Source: Actinomycetes bacterium
Lineage (GTDB): Bacteria; Actinomycetota; Actinomycetes; JAHEKZ01
NCBI GenBank assembly: GCA_027117675.1
Contig: JAJAYM010000009.1
Span: 1-5,901 of the forward strand
Reading direction: 5' to 3'
Length of the DNA stretch: 5,901 nt
The translations under genes and the position numbers were made by a program. Within the stretch, counting starts at the first letter, position 1; each line of letters starts with the position of its first letter. Positions 1-5,515 of the stretch are shown in pieces. The notes under the pieces were generated by a model. That model did not search any database. It saw only the letters and a program-made list of their open reading frames with translations, and was not told the origin of the DNA.

Positions 1-297
1 ATTCAACGCCAACAAATTCGTCTGCTCAGACAACTCATCAATCAACGACAAAATCTGACCCACCTGCGTGATCTTGTCCCCCAACCCAGCCGACGACACC
101 CCAATCTGACCCACCACCTCCCGAATCTGATCCATCGCCAGCACCGACTCAGCCACCGCACCCCGACCCTCATCCGTCAACACCAACGTCTCCGACGCCA
201 CCCGAGCCACCGAACCAGCCGTCTCAGCAATCTGAGCAGCCGTCGCCGCCAACTCCTCAATCGTCGCCGTCGTCTCCGTCACAACTGCCGACTGCTC
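1..297 (-). other. Chemoreceptor signalling segment with almost only G/T-ending codons
   Basis: In the chemoreceptor frame, residues 426-524 (99 codons) contain only two C-ending codons (ATC501 and GAC499) and one A-ending codon (GCA429); all others end in G or T. Upstream residues use C-ending codons freely. On the + strand the first 180 bases show this as scarce G (23 of 180) and abundant C. The edge of the segment, near residue 425, falls inside the start of the signalling coiled coil. A likely reading, by inference, is that this conserved module has a different recent history from the sensor, for example gene conversion among receptor paralogues. Such a multicopy segment would also explain why the sequence ends here. 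Confidence 0.6.
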
Positions 298-1572
298 GCC
301 GGCCGAGCCTGCCTGTTCCTGCGCGGTAGCGCGCATCTGTCCGGCAGCCTGCGCCAACTGCACGCCGTGTCCCTGGGCCTGAGCAACCAAGGCACGCAGA
401 CGTTCCAGGGTGTTCTCGAACGAATGAGCAAGGACGGCAAGTCGCTCATCTTCGAAGTCAACCGGAAGGCTGACCGCGAGATTTCCGGCGGCCGCCTGAT
501 CGAGCGCGCTGGAAAGATCTGAGAGGCGCGCATTCAGTTGGTCGCGTTCGGCAGCGGTCTCCAACGCCGCCCGTCGGTTGCGACGGATGAGACGCGCGTA
601 CGAGACGAGGGCGTAGACGAGGAGCGGGACGCCCAAGGCGACCAGGGCCATGAGTAGTGGAGAGAAGGCGGCGGCGAGCCCGGTCACCACCACTGGAGCA
701 GAAGCTGTGATGAACCAGTCGTTGTCGTTGACTACTTGCAGCACCTCTTCCGGTTCCATGCGCACATAGGCAACGCGTTCGTCACCGATGGTGGTCAGCC
801 CAGACGGTCCGAACTCACGGATCTCACCGGTGAACGTTCCATCCCCAAGCTGGCCGAAGTCGGTTTCTGACGTCTGCAGGGACCGGCTGTCGATGACCAC
901 GAGACCTGTTCGCTCCGTCACAGCACGCATCGTCGCGCCCCCCTCGCGCTCGAGCAGTTGAACGCGCAGGGCGTCCAACCGGAGCTCAAAGTAGACAACG
1001 CCGCGTCGCTGGCCGTTCATATTGATCGTCGTCCCGTTGGCCACGACCCACTCACTAGTCTCCGACGAGAAGTATGGGGTCGACTGGTAGAGCCAGCCCG
1101 GGGGCAGCGAGACGACGTCTGCGTAGAACGGCAGGTTCTTGTCAGCGTCGGATTCGAGTGTGATCGGCGGCGAAGGAAAGCCGTTCACGACCTCTGCGAT
1201 TTCCTGGCCGCTTTGAGCGTCGACGAGCCCAGACCGCGCGATCGACCCCGGGAAGAGGGTCTGCTCGTAGGCAAGCACGTCAACGACGCGCTGCCGCTCC
1301 TTGATGTCCGCTGCGACTTTGGCGCTGGTACTCCCAGGAGCCAGAAAGAAGTCCGGGAAGACCGCGTTCTGTGACGTTAGGAGACCGATCGCGCCCGCCC
1401 GTTCGAACTCAGAGGTAAGCAGTACCTCAGTGTTTGCTGCAGCCGTCCTCAACTGCGTGTTCTGGTCGTTGGCCTCGGCGCTAGCGGTCTGGGTTGCCTC
1501 CCAGGTGAGTCCAGTCGCGGCGGACAGCATCAGGACGCCGAGCACCAGCGCGGATACGCGCATGCTCCGCAT
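1..1572 (-). CDS. Methyl-accepting chemotaxis protein, dCache-like sensor, C-terminus cut by window edge
   Basis: Transmembrane chemoreceptor that senses an external ligand and controls CheA/CheW kinase activity. Only the first 524 residues are in the window. Visible order: TM1 about residues 5-24; external sensor about 25-295, with a dCache-like stretch WLYQSTPYFSSETSEWVVAN (161-180) followed by GVVYFELRLDALR; TM2 about 296-325; a HAMP-like linker about 326-395 (AAGNLAVSLPVDFEDE); then the cytoplasmic coiled coil. Possible methylation pairs occur at heptad-like spacing (E419/Q420, E426/Q427, E433, E439/E440). The last residues, EQTNLLALN, are the start of the highly conserved hairpin tip, so the tip and the return helix are missing. 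The ATG at 1572 is chosen because CGGAGGA lies 6 nt upstream; the second ATG (residue 4) would be too far away. It is divergent from msrA. Codon use changes sharply after residue 425. Ligand unknown. The gene is clearly an MCP; the sensor subtype is less certain. Confidence 0.95.
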   Translation of the reverse strand, partial: MRSMRVSALVLGVLMLSAATGLTWEATQTASAEANDQNTQLRTAAANTEVLLTSEFERAGAIGLLTSQNAVFPDFFLAPGSTSAKVAADIKERQRVVDVLAYEQTLFPGSIARSGLVDAQSGQEIAEVVNGFPSPPITLESDADKNLPFYADVVSLPPGWLYQSTPYFSSETSEWVVANGTTINMNGQRRGVVYFELRLDALRVQLLEREGGATMRAVTERTGLVVIDSRSLQTSETDFGQLGDGTFTGEIREFGPSGLTTIGDERVAYVRMEPEEVLQVVNDNDWFITASAPVVVTGLAAAFSPLLMALVALGVPLLVYALVSYARLIRRNRRAALETAAERDQLNARLSDLSSALDQAAAGNLAVSLPVDFEDERLAVLAHSFENTLERLRALVAQAQGHGVQLAQAAGQMRATAQEQAGSAGEQSAVVTETTATIEELAATAAQIAETAGSVARVASETLVLTDEGRGAVAESVLAMDQIREVVGQIGVSSAGLGDKITQVGQILSLIDELSEQTNLLALN

Positions 1573-1578
1573 CGTTAT

Positions 1579-1584
1579 CCTCCG
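1579..1584 (-). promoter_or_regulatory. Ribosome binding site of the chemoreceptor gene
   Basis: CGGAGG on the minus strand, 6 nt before the ATG at 1572 (7 nt including the following A of CGGAGGA is too tight to change the choice). It decides between the two in-frame ATG codons at 1572 and 1563 in favour of the first. Confidence 0.8.
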
Positions 1585-1610
1585 TTAAGCCCCTGGATGT
1601 GTCTGGTGGG

Positions 1611-1638
1611 GAATCGGCAGGTGGGCCTGATTGGTTGA
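1611..1638 (-). promoter_or_regulatory. Candidate flagellar sigma factor (FliA/WhiG/SigD-type) promoter for the chemoreceptor
   Basis: On the minus strand TCAA (1638-1635), a 16-nt spacer and GCCGATTC (1618-1611) resemble the known flagellar sigma consensus TAAA-N15/16-GCCGATAA: 3 of 4 bases match at -35 and 6 of 8 at -10. A start of transcription around 1604 would give a leader of about 32 nt carrying the SD at 1579-1584. Placement and orientation in front of a chemoreceptor fit, because MCP genes are classic targets of this sigma family. No experimental support is available here, and short matches can arise by chance. Confidence 0.45.
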
Positions 1639-1656
1639 GCCAAATAGGTCAACGAC

Positions 1657-1662
1657 AGGAGA
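1657..1662 (+). promoter_or_regulatory. Ribosome binding site that sets the msrA start
   Basis: AGGAGA lies 5 nt upstream of the GTG at 1668. The in-frame ATG further upstream at 1599 has no such site and would add 23 residues with no resemblance to MsrA, so the GTG is preferred. Confidence 0.75.
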
Positions 1663-1667
1663 ACACG

Positions 1668-2309
1668 GTGCTCTTCGCTCGCAAGGCAGCAACCCTGCCC
1701 ACCACCCACGAAGCCCTCCCCGGCCGCCCGACCCCGGCGTTCCCGGTCCCAGGCCGGCACGCGGTGCTTGGGACCCCGATCGCTGGAGCCGTTCCCGATG
1801 GCATGGCTGAGGCCTTCTTCGGCATGGGCTGCTTCTGGGGCGCCGAGCGGCGTTTCTGGCAAATGCCGGGCGTCTACAGCACCGCCGTCGGCTACCAGGG
1901 GGGTCTGACGCCGAATCCCACCTACGAAGAGACCTGCACCGGGTTGACCGGTCACACCGAGGCTGTCCGGGTGGTCTACGACCCGGCCGTGGTGTCCTAC
2001 GCCGACCTGTTGAAGGTGTTCTGGGAAACCCACGACCCCACCCAGGGCTTCCGCCAGGGCAATGATCTCGGATCGCAGTATCGCTCGACGCTGTATTGGA
2101 CCAGCGACGACCAGCAGGTTGCCGCTGAGGCGTCCCGCGATACCTATCAAGGCGCGCTGGCTAAGGTCAGCCTCGGGGCGATCACCACCGAGCTGTTGCC
2201 GGCGCCCACCTTCTTCTATGCCGAAGAGCAACACCAGCAGTACCTGGCGAAGGTGCCACACGGATACGACTGCCACGCCAACACCGGGGTTGCCTACCCG
2301 GCCGAGTGA
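1668..2309 (+). CDS. msrA: Peptide-methionine (S)-S-oxide reductase MsrA
   Basis: Cytoplasmic repair enzyme that reduces the S epimer of methionine sulfoxide, free or in proteins, back to methionine, with thioredoxin as usual reductant. The 213-aa product has the catalytic GCFWG motif at residues 54-58, with Cys55 as nucleophile, then AVGYQGG (73-79), YEETCTGLTGHTEAV (86-100) and FFYAEEQHQQYL (182-193), all typical MsrA blocks. Cys202 in GYDCHANTG near the C-terminus is the likely resolving cysteine; Cys90 is a conserved non-terminal cysteine. An N-terminal extension of about 48 residues (LPGRPTP, RHAVLGTP) is normal for actinobacterial and E. coli-type MsrA. The GTG start follows AGGAGA; an upstream ATG at 1599 is in frame but poorly supported. 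The gene is divergent from the chemoreceptor and convergent with cbs (34 bp between stops). I could not identify a convincing promoter or terminator. No fused MsrB domain is present. Confidence 0.97.
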   Translation: MLFARKAATLPTTHEALPGRPTPAFPVPGRHAVLGTPIAGAVPDGMAEAFFGMGCFWGAERRFWQMPGVYSTAVGYQGGLTPNPTYEETCTGLTGHTEAVRVVYDPAVVSYADLLKVFWETHDPTQGFRQGNDLGSQYRSTLYWTSDDQQVAAEASRDTYQGALAKVSLGAITTELLPAPTFFYAEEQHQQYLAKVPHGYDCHANTGVAYPAE

Positions 2310-2343
2310 TCCCTGCAGGCCCGCCGAGTGCGTTGACAGCCCC

Positions 2344-3711
2344 TCAGGTCGCCAGGTAGCCCAACAGGTCTTGGCGAGTCAGGACGCCGACCGGCTTCCC
2401 ATCCTCGAGCACGACCACCGCGTCTGCCTTCTCCAGCGCCGCGACGGCTGCGGACGCCGGCTCACCGGCTCCGACACCGGGCAGCGTTGGCGACATGTGG
2501 TCCTCGACCCGGTCGGACAACTTCGCGCGTCCGGTGAAGAGGGCGTCCAGCAGGTCGCGCTCCAGAACCGATCCCGCTACCTCCGCCGCCATCACCGGAG
2601 GCTCGGCCCTGACGACCGGCATCTGCGAGACGCCGTACTCGCGCAGGATCTCGATCGCCTCGGCCAGCGTCTCGTTGGGATGCGTGTGCACGAACGTCGG
2701 CAACTCAGCGCCCTTGATGCGCAGAACGTCACCCACCGACCGGGTGTCGCCCTGCTGCGGCAAGAACCCGTACTGCGCCAGCCACTTGTCGTTGAAGACC
2801 TTCGAGAGGTATCCGCGTCCGGAGTCGGGCAGCAGCACCACCACCATGTCGTCAGCGCTCAGGCGCTGAGCCACCTGCACGGCCGCGACCACGGCCATCC
2901 CACACGATCCGCCGACGAGCAGGCCCTCCTCGCGAGCCAGCCGCCGTGTCATGGCGAACGAGTTGGCGTCGCTCACCGCGATCACCTCGTCCACCAGCGC
3001 TGGGTCATACGTCGTCGGCCAGAAGTCTTCGCCGACGCCTTCGACCAGGTACGGACGCCCGGTGCCGCCTGAGTAGACCGAGCCCTCGGGATCGGCGCCG
3101 ATGATCTGCACCTTGCCGTCCGAAACCTCTTTGAGGTAGCGCCCCATGCCCGTGATGGTTCCGCCGGTGCCCACACCCGTGACGAAGTGCGTGACGCGTC
3201 CATCAGTCTGGCGCCACAGCTCGGGGCCGGTCTGCTCGTAGTGCGACATCGGGTTGTTCTGGTTCGAATACTGGTCGGGCTTCCACGCACCGGGAGTCTC
3301 ACGCGCCAGGCGGTCACTCACGTTGTAGTACGAGTCAGGGTGGTCAGGTGGAACGGCTGTCGGGCACACCACGACCTCGGCGCCGTAGGCCTTGAGGACG
3401 TTGATCTTGTCCTGGCTCACCTTGTCTGGAACCACGAACACACATGAGTAGCCCCGCTGCTGGGCGACAAGGGCCAGGCCCACTCCGGTGTTGCCCGACG
3501 TCGGCTCGACGATCGTGCCAGCGGGCTTCAGCAACCCCTCGCGCTCGGCCGCGTCGACCATGCGGAGCGCGATGCGGTCCTTCACCGAGCCACCAGGGTT
3601 GAAGTACTCGACCTTTGCGTAGACGGGTGCCGCAGCGCCTTCGGTGACCTTGTGCAGCCGCACGAGAGGAGTGTTACCGATCAGGTCAACGACCGATTCG
3701 TAGGTTTCCAC
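2344..3711 (-). CDS. cbs: Cystathionine beta-synthase with C-terminal CBS domain pair
   Basis: PLP enzyme of the transsulfuration route that condenses serine and homocysteine to cystathionine in the cytoplasm. The 455-aa protein has the fold type II PLP core: NPGGSVKDR (38-46) with Lys44 as Schiff-base lysine, substrate loop TSGNTG (71-76), phosphate loop GTGGTITG (181-188), and GGSCG (267-271) with Ser269 expected to contact the pyridine nitrogen. A tandem CBS (Bateman) module follows at about 324-390 and 400-453, ending in VGVLTRQDLLGYL. No haem-binding N-terminus like that of the human enzyme is present. The CBS pair and full-length match to actinobacterial Cbs favour cystathionine beta-synthase over plain cysteine synthase, although sequence alone cannot fully exclude O-acetylserine sulfhydrylase activity. 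The start is GTG with no SD; a TAGGCT box lies 6 nt upstream, suggesting leaderless transcription. A small membrane protein gene lies 22 bp upstream on the same strand. Confidence 0.94.
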   Translation of the reverse strand: METYESVVDLIGNTPLVRLHKVTEGAAAPVYAKVEYFNPGGSVKDRIALRMVDAAEREGLLKPAGTIVEPTSGNTGVGLALVAQQRGYSCVFVVPDKVSQDKINVLKAYGAEVVVCPTAVPPDHPDSYYNVSDRLARETPGAWKPDQYSNQNNPMSHYEQTGPELWRQTDGRVTHFVTGVGTGGTITGMGRYLKEVSDGKVQIIGADPEGSVYSGGTGRPYLVEGVGEDFWPTTYDPALVDEVIAVSDANSFAMTRRLAREEGLLVGGSCGMAVVAAVQVAQRLSADDMVVVLLPDSGRGYLSKVFNDKWLAQYGFLPQQGDTRSVGDVLRIKGAELPTFVHTHPNETLAEAIEILREYGVSQMPVVRAEPPVMAAEVAGSVLERDLLDALFTGRAKLSDRVEDHMSPTLPGVGAGEPASAAVAALEKADAVVVLEDGKPVGVLTRQDLLGYLAT

Positions 3712-3717
3712 GGGTGC

Positions 3718-3723
3718 AGCCTA
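3718..3723 (-). promoter_or_regulatory. Candidate -10 box for leaderless cbs transcript
   Basis: TAGGCT on the minus strand fits the actinobacterial TANNNT -10 pattern and ends 6 nt before the GTG of cbs, so transcription would begin at the start codon. No good SD precedes this GTG and no clear -35 was seen. The box lies in the 22-bp gap after the upstream gene, so cbs could have its own promoter as well as read-through. Confidence 0.45.
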
Positions 3724-3733
3724 CGACTGATGA

Positions 3734-4024
3734 CTACTGGTACCAGTCCTGGCGCGATACCGACGACGAATCGCCCATTCGCTCCTGCTCATCACGGCGC
3801 GCCGCCAGGAGCAACCGACCGACGACCGCCCCGACCGAACTGACGACTGCACCGAATGCCGTCAGGTAGAACAGGCCCAGGAAGACCTCGGACGAGTCCT
3901 TCGTCGAAGCGGTAAGTACGCCCAGGTACGAGAAGATCGCCAGACTGGCCGACACATACGCCGTGACCTCGAGCCGACCTGCCAGCTTCACCAGCTGCCC
4001 CGCGGCTTCTGGCTGATTCGACAT
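3734..4024 (-). CDS. Small membrane protein with two predicted helices, unknown function
   Basis: I do not recognise this family. The 96-aa product has a short polar N-terminus (1-18), a hydrophobic helix at about 20-39 (AYVSASLAIFSYLGVLTA), a short charged loop (TKDSSE, 41-46), a second helix at about 47-75 (rich in Gly, Ala, Val, ending LLLAAR) and a charged C-terminal tail (RRDEQERMGDSSS). Both charged flanks, RLE before TM1 and ARRDE after TM2, suggest both termini face the cytoplasm. There are no cysteines and no signal cleavage motif. The gene ends 22 bp before cbs in the same direction, so they may be co-transcribed, although cbs also has a candidate promoter of its own. The ATG has no SD but has TAGCCT 7 nt upstream, a leaderless arrangement. 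GC-rich third positions and the two hydrophobic segments support a real gene. Confidence 0.72.
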   Translation of the reverse strand: MSNQPEAAGQLVKLAGRLEVTAYVSASLAIFSYLGVLTASTKDSSEVFLGLFYLTAFGAVVSSVGAVVGRLLLAARRDEQERMGDSSSVSRQDWYQ

Positions 4025-4031
4025 GCAGAGG

Positions 4032-4037
4032 AGGCTA
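4032..4037 (-). promoter_or_regulatory. Candidate -10 box for leaderless small membrane protein gene
   Basis: TAGCCT on the minus strand matches TANNNT and is separated by 7 nt (CCTCTGC) from the ATG at 4024. The leader sequence is pyrimidine-rich, the opposite of an SD, which supports translation from a leaderless transcript. No clear -35 hexamer is visible. Confidence 0.5.
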
Positions 4038-4085
4038 TCAAGGCTTCCCGCCAGCCGGCGTAAACTTTGGCGCTGGCCGGTCGGC

Positions 4086-4091
4086 TAGCCT
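4086..4091 (+). promoter_or_regulatory. Possible -10 box for the SGNH hydrolase gene
   Basis: TAGCCT on the plus strand fits TANNNT and would give a leader of about 40 nt carrying the SD at 4126-4133. The best -35-like sequence, TTGGCG at 4067-4072, is only 13 nt away, which is too close for a standard promoter, so the call is weak. The box overlaps the 8-bp palindrome GGCTAGCC. Confidence 0.25.
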
Positions 4092-4125
4092 AGAAGACCC
4101 AGAAGGTGTCGCCGCTACGCACGCG

Positions 4126-4133
4126 AAAGGAGG
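4126..4133 (+). promoter_or_regulatory. Strong ribosome binding site of the SGNH hydrolase gene
   Basis: AAAGGAGG is a near-perfect SD, 7 nt upstream of the ATG at 4141. It is the strongest SD in the window and fixes the start. Confidence 0.9.
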
Positions 4134-4140
4134 CATATCC

Positions 4141-5082
4141 ATGAGCCGAGCCAGTCGAGCACGTGGGATCGCCTCAGCCGCAGCGGTCGGTGGCGCTGGT
4201 CTGGTCGGGGCCGGCGGCGCGTTCTACGGCGTCCTGCTCGGCCAGTCGGCCCTAGCCAGGCACCGCATCGGCGAGCCGCTTTCGACACCGCCGGACGCCG
4301 ATGGCAGTTACGGCACCGGCGGCGAACGGCTCTCACTGGTCGTCCTCGGCGACTCCGGCGCGGCCGGGTTCGGGGTCGACCACCCAGAGGAGACCACGGC
4401 GGCCGTCACCGCAGCCGGACTCGCCGCCGCGCTCGAGCGCGAAGTGCACCTGCGGTGCCTGGCTGTGGTTGGTGCCCAGAGCGGCGACCTGCGGGCACAG
4501 ATCGACCAGTTGGATGCCCCTTGGCCCGATGCGGCCATGATCGCCATTGGCGCCAACGACGTCACGCACCGTGTTCCACCCGGGCGGTCGGTTGCTCTGC
4601 TCACCTCGGCGATCGACCGGCTGCGTGCGCACGGCGTCGAGGTGGTCGTCGCGACCTGTCCTGACCTCGGCACCATCCGCCCCATTCCGCACCCGTTGCG
4701 GTGGATTGCCCGTCGCTGGAGCAGGTCGCTGGCCGCCGCTCAGACGGTCGCTGCCGTGTCGGCAGGAGCGCGCAGCGTCGCACTGGCCGACCTGCTGGGC
4801 CCTGAGTTCGCCGCCCACCCGGACACCATGTTCGGCCCCGACCAGTTCCACCCGTCGGCCACGGGGTATCGCGCCTTCGCTGAGGCGATCGTCCCAAGCT
4901 TGGCCGACGCACTCACCCCGTCGACCGCGCCCGAGCCCGGTTCCACCCCGCTTGAGCTCGCCCAGGCTGCCGCTCAGGCTGCCGAGGTCGGCGGGGCCGA
5001 GGTGAGCGCCGACCGGGGTTCACGCGTCCGCGCCCTGCTCAGGCTGCAACGACCGCAGAGCAAGGCGACCAGCGCCTACTAG
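4141..5082 (+). CDS. Membrane-anchored SGNH/GDSL-family hydrolase
   Basis: Serine esterase-type hydrolase, probably acting outside the membrane. The 313-aa product starts with a basic stretch (SRASRARG) and one hydrophobic, Gly/Ala-rich helix at about 10-34; no lipobox or clear cleavage site follows, so a signal anchor is likely. The SGNH blocks are in order: block I VVLGDSGAAGFG (67-78) with Ser72; block II Gly111 in VVGAQSGDL; block III IGANDVTH (136-143) with Asn139; block V DQFHPSATGY (234-243) with Asp234 and His237. All four consensus residues are present. The Pro/Ala-rich tail from about 258 to the end is probably disordered or a short helix. Its natural substrate cannot be told. The gene is divergent from the cbs pair, an arrangement like that of the M. 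tuberculosis esterase Rv1075c near cbs as I remember it, and is convergent with the next gene with 18 bp between stops. Confidence 0.93.
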   Translation: MSRASRARGIASAAAVGGAGLVGAGGAFYGVLLGQSALARHRIGEPLSTPPDADGSYGTGGERLSLVVLGDSGAAGFGVDHPEETTAAVTAAGLAAALEREVHLRCLAVVGAQSGDLRAQIDQLDAPWPDAAMIAIGANDVTHRVPPGRSVALLTSAIDRLRAHGVEVVVATCPDLGTIRPIPHPLRWIARRWSRSLAAAQTVAAVSAGARSVALADLLGPEFAAHPDTMFGPDQFHPSATGYRAFAEAIVPSLADALTPSTAPEPGSTPLELAQAAAQAAEVGGAEVSADRGSRVRALLRLQRPQSKATSAY

Positions 5083-5100
5083 GCGATGCCGGCGTAGCCA

Positions 5101-5421
5101 TCAGGTGACGACCCGGAGGCGCTCGATCCTGAGCCGCCACCCCTCGAGTTCGCCTACCCGATCGTCGGCGGCCCCGGCCCAGTCGAGGAAGTCGCCACCC
5201 ACCACACTGAGCTGATCAGCGCTGGCCAGCGGGTGCAGCCGCGGCACCGGGTGCCCGACCCCCTGTTTGGACGCAGCCCATGCCGCTGCCTCGTGGACGG
5301 CGTCGGCGACCGAAGAGCCGTCGAGCCGGTCATCGGCCCGTACCAAGCGGGCCTCCGGAGTCGTGCGAAGCCGCGAGCAGACCCGCTCCAAGGCTGCCCG
5401 CACATCTTGATCATCGACCAC
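5101..5421 (-). CDS. Hypothetical protein, 106 aa, no recognised family
   Basis: I do not recognise this protein. It appears soluble, with no signal peptide or membrane helix. An acidic N-terminal part (residues 1-50) looks helical, for example VRAALERVCSRLRTT and SSVADAVHEAAAWAA; a middle part contains HPVPRLHPLASADQL (57-71) and VVGGDFLDW (73-81); the end is rich in Arg, Glu and Leu. There is one cysteine (15). Third codon positions are strongly G/C in this frame, which favours it over the overlapping longer open frames on either strand. The start is GTG without an SD, with TAGCGT 6 nt upstream, suggesting a leaderless transcript. It converges on the hydrolase gene and is divergent from the DUF4287-like gene. 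Its small size and lack of a recognised motif keep the call moderate. Confidence 0.65.
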   Translation of the reverse strand: MVDDQDVRAALERVCSRLRTTPEARLVRADDRLDGSSVADAVHEAAAWAASKQGVGHPVPRLHPLASADQLSVVGGDFLDWAGAADDRVGELEGWRLRIERLRVVT

Positions 5422-5427
5422 GCCCGC

Positions 5428-5433
5428 ACGCTA
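5428..5433 (-). promoter_or_regulatory. Candidate -10 box for leaderless 106-aa protein gene
   Basis: TAGCGT on the minus strand fits TANNNT and ends 6 nt before the GTG at 5421. No SD and no convincing -35 are visible. It is the third such box in this window in front of a gene lacking an SD. Confidence 0.4.
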
Positions 5434-5456
5434 TCTGGGGACCGTTCGGGTCTTGC

Positions 5457-5469
5457 GGCGCGGGGCGCC
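5457..5469. repeat. Perfect short inverted repeat in divergent intergenic region
   Basis: GGCGC-GGG-GCGCC, two 5-bp arms around a 3-nt loop, lies between the divergent starts at 5421 and 5516. It could be a small operator or just G/C-rich chance; there is no T tract to make it a terminator. Confidence 0.35.
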
Positions 5470-5492
5470 CTGAGGCACGGTAGAACCACGTT

Positions 5493-5510
5493 CTCCTCCA
5501 GCACTAGGAG
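5493..5510 (+). promoter_or_regulatory. Ribosome binding site possibly masked by an upstream complementary arm
   Basis: The SD AGGAG (5506-5510) lies 5 nt before the ATG at 5516. CTCCT at 5493-5497 is its exact complement, with an 8-nt gap, so the leader RNA could fold to hide the SD. The stem is only 5 bp. The SD itself is secure; the hairpin role is inferred. Confidence 0.45.
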
Positions 5511-5515
5511 TTGCC

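Noticed and set aside
1631..1643. Inverted repeat TTGG-N5-CCAA between the chemoreceptor and msrA
   Set aside because: Arms of only 4 bp that do not extend; not enough to call an operator.
2312..2319. Palindrome CCTGCAGG between the msrA and cbs stop codons as a possible terminator
   Set aside because: Only 8 bp with no loop and no T tract; not a credible hairpin terminator.
2062..3072. Long plus-strand open frame of 336 codons across the end of msrA and the second half of cbs
   Set aside because: It is Arg/His/Pro-rich, overlaps two certain genes in other frames and has no recognisable domain; an effect of high G/C content.
1646..3693. The 11-mer AGGTCAACGAC occurs both before msrA (1646-1656) and inside cbs (3683-3693)
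   Set aside because: Several 11-mer repeats are expected by chance in 5.9 kb, and the second copy is coding sequence.
4027..4034. Purine-rich AGAGGAGG on the plus strand as a ribosome binding site
   Set aside because: No start codon follows at a usable distance on the plus strand; it is the complement of the leader of the minus-strand gene.
4050..4077. Inverted repeat GCCAGC-N16-GCTGGC in the divergent region before the SGNH hydrolase
   Set aside because: Six-base arms in G/C-rich sequence do not extend and are expected by chance; no known operator is matched.
4333..4851. Minus-strand 172-codon open frame opposite the SGNH hydrolase
   Set aside because: It is antisense to intact catalytic blocks, with composition typical of a shadow frame.
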